Of a DNA stretch of 5,052 bases, positions 1 through 5,052 are shown in pieces. Both the position numbers and the translations under genes were made by a program. The notes below the pieces were generated by a model. That model made no database searches and had not been told where the DNA came from. It saw only the letters and a list, made by a program, of their open reading frames with translations. Numbering within the stretch: position 1 is the first letter of the stretch; each line of letters opens with the position of its first letter. Source of the stretch: Pseudomonadota bacterium (lineage in GTDB: Bacteria > Desulfobacterota > Desulfobacteria > Desulfobacterales > RPRI01); contig JAHJQU010000247.1 in assembly GCA_018819005.1 (NCBI GenBank), forward strand, positions 1 through 5,052, read 5' to 3'.

Positions 1-493
1 TGCAGCCTTATCGGTATCAGGTCTTGCGACCGATTCTTTTATCTTCATCGGCTTCTGCCCAAAAAAAAAGGAAAAGCGCCTCGATTTGCTGAAAGATCTT
101 AAAAAAGAAAAAAGAACGATTATATTTTACGAATCTCCCAGGAGAATTCTGCGGCTTATTGAAGAAATTAAATCAGTAACTGGTGAAAGAGATTCCGTTT
201 TATCCCGCGAGATAACGAAGATTCATGAAGAATTTATAAGAGGAACTCTGTCTGAAATTCTCACCGTTTTAAAACAGCGTCCGGAAATAAAAGGTGAGTG
301 CACCCTTCTCATATCAGGCCGTGAAGAAAAAGAAGCTTCTTCTCCGGAACTAGTCACGAAGGAGCTGAAGGAAAGTATCTGTTCAAACAAAAAACCCCTG
401 TCCGTTCTCGCAAAAGAGACGGCAAAAAAATTCGGTCTTCCTAAAAAAGCAGTATATGAAGAGGCCTTGAGGATAAAAAATGAGCAATCTTGA
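1..493 (+). CDS. rsmI: 16S rRNA (cytidine(1402)-2'-O)-methyltransferase RsmI, C-terminal part
   Basis: RsmI uses S-adenosylmethionine to 2'-O-methylate C1402 of 16S rRNA in the decoding centre of the 30S subunit. Only the last 163 codons are here, read in frame from base 2; the family is usually about 280-290 residues, so roughly 120 N-terminal residues, including the glycine-rich SAM-binding part, lie off the left edge. The visible part begins with SGLATDSFIFIGFCPKK, which matches the SGLPxDxFxFxGFLPxK block of RsmI, and continues with IIFYESPRR (visible residues 40-48), LSREITKIHEE (67-77) and KGECTLLISG (97-106). The last 30 residues (SVLAKETAKKFGLPKKAVYEEAL) are the small helical C-terminal domain typical of the family. 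A TTG at position 86 could be mistaken for a start, but conserved sequence continues upstream of it. The stop TGA (491-493) lies inside the next gene, overlapping it by 14 bases. Identification is from remembered family motifs and is strong. Confidence 0.95.
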   Translation, partial: AALSVSGLATDSFIFIGFCPKKKEKRLDLLKDLKKEKRTIIFYESPRRILRLIEEIKSVTGERDSVLSREITKIHEEFIRGTLSEILTVLKQRPEIKGECTLLISGREEKEASSPELVTKELKESICSNKKPLSVLAKETAKKFGLPKKAVYEEALRIKNEQS

Positions 494-2636
494 TCCAATT
501 TTTTCACCAAAATCGGTCGCTGTAATAGGCGCCTCCACCACGCCGGGCAAGGTGGGGCACGATATTTTCGCAAATATTTTAAAAGGAGGTTATACAGGAA
601 CCCTTTATCCTGTGAACCCATCCGCAAAATCGGTATTAAGCGTAAGGGCTTACCCGAGACTTACGGAAATTCAGGATGACATAGACCTTGCAATAATTAT
701 TCTACCCCCGGCAGTTGCAGTTAAAGCGGTTTACGAGGCGGTTGAAAAAAAGGTTAAAGGCCTTGTAATCGTATCGGCCGGGTTCCGCGAGGTAGGCATC
801 AAGGGACTTGAATTTGAGAATGAAATCGTTTCGGTTTGCCGTGAAGCCGGGATCAGGGTTATAGGCCCCAACTGTCTTGGCGTAATCAACCCCAGCCCTC
901 TGATCGGGCTTAATGCCAGTTTTTCGGCGCGCATGCCCAAATTTGGGAATATATCATTCATTTCCCAGAGCGGAGCACTTTGCACCGCGGTGCTCGATTT
1001 TGCCGCAGACAGGGATTTTGGTTTTTCAAAGTTCATTTCAATAGGGAATAAAGCAGATGTAGATGAGCTTGATCTTCTGCTATACCTTCATCAGGATACC
1101 GATACCGAGGTAATAATGATTTACCTTGAAGAGCTCCGCCGCGGACCTGAGTTCATTGAAGCTGTGAATAAAATCACATCTGGGGATTTCAGACCCACAC
1201 CGGTCATTGCAATCAAATCCGGAAGAACAAGCGCCGGGGCCATGGCTGCGGCATCACATACGGGCGCTCTGGCCGGTACGGAAGCGGTATATGACACCAT
1301 TTTCAGGCAGTCGGGCATAATCCGGGCGGATTCAATCGACGAACTCTTCGATTTCGCAAGCGCCTTTGCCTATAAAAATGAAAACGAGGTCGGGAAACTG
1401 AGAAGAAAAGTTCCGACAGGCAACAGGATTGCAATTGTCACAAATGCCGGCGGTCCGGGTATCGTTGCAACCGACATGACGGTCTCATCCGGTCTGGTTC
1501 TCGCGAAATTCTCCGAAGAAACGGTTGAAGCTCTAACAAGTCATCTCCCAATGACTGCCAATGTCCACAACCCCGTTGACATTATTGGTGACGCGGCTCA
1601 GGACAGATATGAAAATGCTCTCGCTGCCGTGATCAGGGACGAGGGTGTCGACGGGGCGCTTGTCATACTTACCCCGCAATCAATGACAAATGCTCTTGGC
1701 ACCGCTGAAGCTATCGCAAGAATCGCAAGGCGTTCCAGCAAGCCGGTCCTCTGCTGCTTCATGGGCATTTTTGACGTATCCGCAGGCGTAAAATACCTTC
1801 AGGAACATGGAATTCCGGTTTTCAGATTTCCTGAAAATGCCGCCAAGTCTCTTGGAGCTCTCTATCAGTATTCAACATGGCTTAACCGCCAGCAGATCGC
1901 GCCATATGATCTCAGGCATGACAAAGAACGCGCGGCTGCAATCATTAAAAACTGTATTGCCGAAGGCAGAATGAAACTTGGCGAAATTGAGGGCGGGAAA
2001 CTGCTGGAATGTTACGGGTTTAAAATACTTCCTGCCGGACTTGCAACAACAAGGGATGAAGCCGCGGAAATAGCCGAATCACTTACCTTCCCTGTCGCAA
2101 TGAAGATTGTTTCTCCCCAGATTCTTCACAAATCCGATGCGGGCGGAGTGGCGCTTGGAATTGAGAACAGGGAGAATGTGTTAAAAACATTTGATGAAAT
2201 AGTAAAAAAGGCATCGGAGTTTGACCCGAAGGCTGAAATCAAAGGCATACTGATTCAGCAAATGGCGAAAAAAGGAGAAGAAGTCATTCTCGGAATGAAC
2301 AGGTATCCGATTTTCGGCCCGTTGCTGATGTTCGGGTTGGGCGGAATATTCGTGGAGCTTTTCCAGGATGTCGTATTCGGGCTTTCTCCTGTGGGCCGAA
2401 ATTCAGCCCGCAGAATGGTCAGGAGCATAAAAGGATACAAGCTCTTCAGAGGATTCAGGGGAAGACCGGTTTGCGATATTGAATCTCTCGAAAAAGCCAT
2501 TGTCAGCCTTTCCGACATGTGCCTGAATCATCCTGAAATACTGGAAATGGATATAAACCCGCTCCTTTCCCATGAAAATGGTTCAACGGTGGCCGATTGC
2601 AGGATAATTCTAAGTGAAGCAGACATTAAAAAATAA
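480..2636 (+). CDS. acetate/acyl-CoA ligase (ADP-forming), alpha-beta fusion
   Basis: This is a 718-residue NDP-forming acyl-CoA synthetase, which interconverts acyl-CoA + ADP + phosphate with acid + CoA + ATP in the cytoplasm; in anaerobes it often makes ATP from acyl-CoA. Domains in order: CoA-binding Rossmann domain (about 1-130, AVIGAS at 14-19), the two succinyl-CoA-ligase-like domains (about 150-465), then an ATP-grasp domain (about 490-715). Visible motifs are GPNCLG (129-134), SQSGAL (162-167), GNKADVDE (189-196), SHTGALAG with the predicted phospho-histidine H260, TNAGGPG (321-327), LHKSDAGGV with the second relay histidine H550, the FGLGGIFVE loop (618-626) and EMDINPLL (689-696). 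Both histidines are present, so it should be active. There is no GNAT acetyltransferase domain, which separates it from Pat-type protein acetyltransferases. The ATG has GAGGA at 469-473, six bases upstream. The acyl substrate (acetate, aryl acetate, branched acid) cannot be read from the sequence. Confidence 0.93.
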   Translation: MSNLDPIFSPKSVAVIGASTTPGKVGHDIFANILKGGYTGTLYPVNPSAKSVLSVRAYPRLTEIQDDIDLAIIILPPAVAVKAVYEAVEKKVKGLVIVSAGFREVGIKGLEFENEIVSVCREAGIRVIGPNCLGVINPSPLIGLNASFSARMPKFGNISFISQSGALCTAVLDFAADRDFGFSKFISIGNKADVDELDLLLYLHQDTDTEVIMIYLEELRRGPEFIEAVNKITSGDFRPTPVIAIKSGRTSAGAMAAASHTGALAGTEAVYDTIFRQSGIIRADSIDELFDFASAFAYKNENEVGKLRRKVPTGNRIAIVTNAGGPGIVATDMTVSSGLVLAKFSEETVEALTSHLPMTANVHNPVDIIGDAAQDRYENALAAVIRDEGVDGALVILTPQSMTNALGTAEAIARIARRSSKPVLCCFMGIFDVSAGVKYLQEHGIPVFRFPENAAKSLGALYQYSTWLNRQQIAPYDLRHDKERAAAIIKNCIAEGRMKLGEIEGGKLLECYGFKILPAGLATTRDEAAEIAESLTFPVAMKIVSPQILHKSDAGGVALGIENRENVLKTFDEIVKKASEFDPKAEIKGILIQQMAKKGEEVILGMNRYPIFGPLLMFGLGGIFVELFQDVVFGLSPVGRNSARRMVRSIKGYKLFRGFRGRPVCDIESLEKAIVSLSDMCLNHPEILEMDINPLLSHENGSTVADCRIILSEADIKK
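2601..2604 (+). promoter_or_regulatory. likely ribosome binding site for the GTG-started transferase
   Basis: AGGA lies nine bases before the GTG at 2614, inside the last codons of the upstream synthetase gene. It supports the GTG as the start, since no in-frame ATG occurs before residue 203 of the product. The match is short, and translational coupling to the upstream gene may matter as much as this site. Confidence 0.5.
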
Positions 2637-3258
2637 AATTATATTTCCGGTCATTCTTGCGGTTCCGGAAAGTGAAAGAAATCTTAAAGGAAAAAAAAAG
2701 GTTGAAGCATTAAGCGCCCGTGCAAGATTTGCGCTCGAAATTTCTTCCATCAAAAGCGGGGTCAATCTCGGCTGCCTTACCAAGAATGAAGACGGCGCGC
2801 CTGTTCCCTTTGACGGCAACTTCTGGTCCGTTACTCATAAGACCGAATATGTGGGCGGAGTAATCGCGCGGACGGAAACAGGAATTGATATTGAAAAAAT
2901 CAAGCCCTGTTCAAAGGCTCTATGCAATAAAATTGCAGGTCCGCGGGAATGGGCTCTTTCGGATTCGGACAGGGAGATTCTTTTTTTCCGTTTCTGGACT
3001 TCCAAAGAAGCCGTATTAAAGGCCGCGGGTACGGGAATAAGCGGCCTTTCAGGCTGCAGCATTGAAAAGATATTAAGCGACAACTCCCTTTTCGTAAACT
3101 ATAATAACAAAAGATGGGAAATACAGCACTATTTTTTCGGCACCCACATTGTGTCTGTTGTATCCAATGGCTTTGATATCGAATGGACCCTTTTGCAGGA
3201 TAATTATTATTCCCCGTTAATGGGAAACAGCCTGCCGGAAATAAACCAACATTCTTGA
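2614..3258 (+). CDS. 4'-phosphopantetheinyl transferase superfamily protein (Sfp-like)
   Basis: The predicted role is transfer of 4'-phosphopantetheine from CoA to a serine of an acyl, peptidyl or aryl carrier protein, turning apo- into holo-carrier. The product is 214 residues, close to the 220-240 usual for the Sfp type. Visible family motifs are GAPVPF (61-66), WSVTHK (71-76, matching the FS[LI]SH block), GIDIEKI (90-96, with the Mg-binding acidic pair D92 and E94) and WTSKEAVLKAAGTGISG (128-144, with the conserved W, K, E and K). The N-terminal 50 residues and the tail after about 150 are not recognisable beyond this. It starts at a GTG and overlaps the synthetase gene by 23 bases in another frame, so the two are probably co-translated. 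The target carrier protein is not in the window. It might serve fatty acid, polyketide or other carrier proteins; AcpS-type is unlikely given the length and two-lobed motif order. Confidence 0.85.
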   Translation: MKQTLKNKIIFPVILAVPESERNLKGKKKVEALSARARFALEISSIKSGVNLGCLTKNEDGAPVPFDGNFWSVTHKTEYVGGVIARTETGIDIEKIKPCSKALCNKIAGPREWALSDSDREILFFRFWTSKEAVLKAAGTGISGLSGCSIEKILSDNSLFVNYNNKRWEIQHYFFGTHIVSVVSNGFDIEWTLLQDNYYSPLMGNSLPEINQHS

Positions 3259-3284
3259 CACACTAAACATCTTTCACCTATAGT
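3255..3284 (+). promoter_or_regulatory. predicted sigma-70 promoter for the beta-CASP gene
   Basis: A perfect -35 hexamer TTGACA (3255-3260) is followed after 18 bp by TATAGT (3279-3284), five of six matches to the -10 consensus. The -35 box overlaps the TGA stop of the transferase gene (3256-3258). Transcription would begin near 3291, giving a leader of about 210 nt that contains the palindromic element. No terminator is visible between the transferase gene and this promoter, so read-through from upstream is also possible. This is a pattern match only. Confidence 0.6.
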
Positions 3285-3315
3285 CCTTGGAACAAATTAA
3301 TCCGGGAACTTGATT

Positions 3316-3468
3316 GATGGACTCGCAAAAAGTCAAAATTCCGACGGCAAAGTAAAAAGCTCATTATGCAAGGCGCGCGAATCTTGAGGAATGAAGCGTA
3401 CTTTTTGGTACGCTGCAATGACGAAAGATGAAGCGCAACAAAGCAGAATGGCTTTTTACGAAGCCGTC
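3316..3468. repeat. imperfect palindromic intergenic element (MITE-like or REP-like)
   Basis: The two ends are inverted: 3316-3334 can pair with 3450-3468 at 14 of 19 Watson-Crick positions plus two G-U pairs. Inside lies a second left arm (3343-3348 and 3352-3360) that pairs with the same right arm at 15 of 18 positions. Further nested pairings are GCGC near 3373-3378 with 3433-3436, ATCTT (3381-3385) with AAGAT (3425-3429), and a perfect central 7-bp stem at 3395-3414. The ends also form small hairpins of their own: GACT/AGTC on the left (3320-3323 with 3331-3334) and GGCTT/AAGCC on the right (3450-3454 with 3461-3465). It has no transposase, so if mobile it would depend on another element. 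From memory, similar sequences with ends like ACTCGTAAAAAGTC are scattered through Desulfobacterota genomes; that recollection could not be checked here. Confidence 0.75.
3395..3414 (+). other. central hairpin of the palindromic element
   Basis: AGCGTAC (3395-3401) and GTACGCT (3408-3414) form a perfect 7-bp stem around the six-base loop TTTTTG. Flanking bases (about 3389-3394 and 3415-3420) extend the pairing imperfectly. The T run is in the loop and not after the stem, so this is not a Rho-independent terminator. It is the apex of the larger foldback at 3316-3468. Confidence 0.7.
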
Positions 3469-3488
3469 TTAATCGAACCTTGTATTTC

Positions 3489-3493
3489 AGGAG
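3489..3493 (+). promoter_or_regulatory. Shine-Dalgarno site of the beta-CASP gene
   Basis: AGGAG sits seven bases before the ATG at 3501, an ideal spacing, and lies 20 bases beyond the palindromic element. It fixes the start together with the family-typical N-terminus that follows. Confidence 0.85.
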
Positions 3494-3500
3494 AATTATT

Positions 3501-5052
3501 ATGCAAGTAACATTTTACGGCGCCGTCAGAGAAGTCACCGGCTCAATGCACCTCATATCTGCAAATTCGGACAAGATACTGCTCGATTGCGGAATGTTTC
3601 AGGGCCGCAGGAAAGATACGGAGGATAAAAACAAATCGTTCCCTTTTGATCCCAGTTCAATATTAAATCTTGTTCTTTCCCACGCACACATAGATCATTC
3701 AGGAAGGATTCCTCTTTTAACCAAAAATGGCTTTCCCGGCCGTGTAATATGTACACGGGCAACTGCTGATGCCTGCACATACCTTTTGCTCGATTCGGCA
3801 CATATCCAGGAATCCGATACAAACTACCTGAATTATAAATCCGTTCGAAATACCCTGTTATCAAGGGGCAATAACTCAGGCCATATTAAAAGCAAAAAAA
3901 ACAGAAAAAACGAAATCGCGAATATGTTAAAGATCGAAGGGAACAAACTTAACATCGAACAAATAACGGCGTTAATAAAAGAAAATCATCTTGACCGGAT
4001 AAGCCCGCTTTATACAATTGAAGACGCTGAAAAGGCCCTCCAGAGTTTCGATGGCTATCCCTATCGCGTACCTGTGGAAGTCGGACAAAACGCAACCTGC
4101 ACATTTTATGAAGCGGGACATATTCTTGGTTCCGCCCTGTCTGTAATTAAAATAAAAGAGAAGGGCCGTCAGCTTACGGTATGTTATACCGGTGATATAG
4201 GAAGATACGACAAACCCATTATAAAAAACCCTAATGCCCTCTTCCCCGAAGAAGACAGAAACATAGATCTTCTCATCATTGAAAGCACCTATGGGAATCG
4301 TGAACATGAACCGATAGCAGATTTAAAGCCTCAACTGAAAAAAGTTATAAACGATACTGTAAACCGCGGGGGAGTTATAATTATTCCGGCCTTTGCATAC
4401 GGAAGGACCCAGGAGTTGCTCTACATTCTTCATGAACTGTATGATAAAGGCGAAACGCCTAAACTCCCGGTATATGTGGACAGCCCGCTTGCATCAAAGA
4501 TAACACAGGTTTTCGGAGAACACCCGGAAGTTTACAGCCGCGAGACAATGGATACGTTTCTTTCAAAAGGGGAAAATCCCTTTTCGTTTGAACAGGTAAA
4601 TTTCACCTCTTCAGTAGATGAATCAATGACGCTTATGAGGGATAACACACCGCATATTGTAATTTCCGCGTCGGGAATGTGTGAAGCCGGAAGAGTTCTC
4701 CATCACCTCCGGTACAAGGTGCATAACCCTAAAAACACAATTCTCATAGTCGGCTTTATGGCCGAAAACACACTCGGGCGTCGTATCCAGGATTATGGAA
4801 TTGCATATGAAGAATCAGGCAGAAAAGGTGAGGCGCCTGTTATCAAGATCCTCAACAAGGAATATCCCCTTAAGGCCCATGTTGTAAAACTCGGCGGTTT
4901 CAGCGCTCACGGTGATAAAAATGAAATGTTGCGTTTTTTAAACGAATCGAATCTCAAAATTAAAAGAATCGCTGTTGTCCATGGTGAAGAAGAACAAACA
5001 CTCTCTTTTACCGATTTTCTTACGCAGGCAGGATTTTCCGCCTTTGCTCCCA
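3501..5052 (+). CDS. MBL-fold beta-CASP RNase-like protein, C-terminus off the window
   Basis: This is a metallo-beta-lactamase fold protein of the beta-CASP group (bacterial and archaeal relatives of CPSF-73), predicted to bind two zinc ions and cleave RNA in the cytoplasm. The reading frame is open from the ATG for 517 codons to the right edge. Visible motifs: LLDCG with D29 (motif 1), SHAHIDHSG at 60-68 (motif 2), EAGHILGSA with H207 (motif 3), YTGDIGR with D232 (motif 4), ESTYGNREH at 261-269 (motif A), PAFAYGRTQELL (296-307), SASGMCEAGR (389-398), FSAHGD with H470 (motif B) and VVHGE with H494 (motif C). All expected catalytic residues are present, and homologues usually end 15-30 residues after this point. 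The N-terminus MQVTFYGAVREVTGS is typical of the family. Residues about 117-166 form a basic, A-rich-coded insertion between the AHIQE helix and the SPLYTIEDAEKAL segment, where many homologues have only a short linker. It appears to have its own promoter. Confidence 0.92.
   Translation, partial: MQVTFYGAVREVTGSMHLISANSDKILLDCGMFQGRRKDTEDKNKSFPFDPSSILNLVLSHAHIDHSGRIPLLTKNGFPGRVICTRATADACTYLLLDSAHIQESDTNYLNYKSVRNTLLSRGNNSGHIKSKKNRKNEIANMLKIEGNKLNIEQITALIKENHLDRISPLYTIEDAEKALQSFDGYPYRVPVEVGQNATCTFYEAGHILGSALSVIKIKEKGRQLTVCYTGDIGRYDKPIIKNPNALFPEEDRNIDLLIIESTYGNREHEPIADLKPQLKKVINDTVNRGGVIIIPAFAYGRTQELLYILHELYDKGETPKLPVYVDSPLASKITQVFGEHPEVYSRETMDTFLSKGENPFSFEQVNFTSSVDESMTLMRDNTPHIVISASGMCEAGRVLHHLRYKVHNPKNTILIVGFMAENTLGRRIQDYGIAYEESGRKGEAPVIKILNKEYPLKAHVVKLGGFSAHGDKNEMLRFLNESNLKIKRIAVVHGEEEQTLSFTDFLTQAGFSAFAP

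Noticed and set aside
61..70. A-run with an A AAAAAG heptamer in rsmI, as used for frameshifting in dnaX
   Set aside because: A -1 shift leads to a stop after about ten codons, and the zero frame encodes the conserved PKK segment of RsmI. No stimulatory structure was evident.
223..627. Reverse-strand open frame of 134 codons
   Set aside because: It lies antisense to rsmI and the start of the synthetase gene, both with clear family motifs. The translated product shows no recognisable domain.
480..2636. Pat-type protein lysine acetyltransferase
   Set aside because: The protein ends directly after the ATP-grasp domain with no GNAT domain at either end, and both catalytic histidines of an active synthetase are present.
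3395..3414. Hairpin as a transcription terminator for the upstream operon
   Set aside because: The T-run is in the loop and no U-tract follows the stem, so it lacks the layout of an intrinsic terminator.
3366..3431. Small 21-codon open frame inside the palindromic element (starts MQGARILRNE)
   Set aside because: There is no Shine-Dalgarno sequence upstream and it lies wholly within the foldback, whose base pairing explains the sequence better than coding does.
3553..3864. Reverse-strand open frame of 103 codons
   Set aside because: It is antisense to the beta-CASP gene across motif 2, where the plus strand encodes SHAHIDHSG. No domain or ribosome binding site supports it.
3972..4307. Reverse-strand open frame of 111 codons
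   Set aside because: It is antisense to motifs 3, 4 and A of the beta-CASP gene and has no recognisable family signature.

Overview
The window looks like a chromosomal segment from an anaerobic bacterium of moderate GC content, most plausibly a sulfate reducer or syntroph of the Desulfobacterota. That assignment is an inference. It rests on an alpha-beta fused ADP-forming acyl-CoA synthetase, on the style of the proteins, and on a short foldback repeat that resembles dispersed repeats I recall from Desulfobacterales genomes. No database search was possible.

All four genes read left to right. Positions 1-493 hold the C-terminal part of rsmI, the 16S rRNA C1402 2'-O-methyltransferase. It overlaps by 14 bases the start of a 718-residue acetyl/acyl-CoA synthetase (ADP-forming) at 480-2636. 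That gene in turn overlaps by 23 bases a GTG-started 4'-phosphopantetheinyl transferase of the Sfp superfamily at 2614-3258. The two overlaps and the absence of any gap point to one transcription unit with translational coupling.

The 242-base gap at 3259-3500 is not empty. A near-consensus sigma-70 promoter (TTGACA, 18 bp, TATAGT) lies across the stop codon of the transferase gene. It is followed by an imperfect palindromic element of about 153 bp (3316-3468) that can fold into a long hairpin and carries two competing left arms for one right arm. Next comes a good Shine-Dalgarno sequence and an ATG at 3501. From there a beta-CASP metallo-beta-lactamase RNase-like protein runs open to the right edge; 517 codons are visible, with all metal-binding and beta-CASP motifs present, so only a short C-terminal tail should be missing. 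If the promoter is real, the palindromic element is part of that gene's roughly 210-nt 5' leader.

Functionally the window mixes ribosome maturation (RsmI), energy or acyl-CoA metabolism (the synthetase), carrier-protein activation (the phosphopantetheinyl transferase) and RNA processing (the beta-CASP protein). I see no wholly new system. The most unusual parts are the foldback element in the leader of an RNase-like gene, its alternative pairings, and a lysine-rich insertion of about 50 residues in that RNase-like protein.
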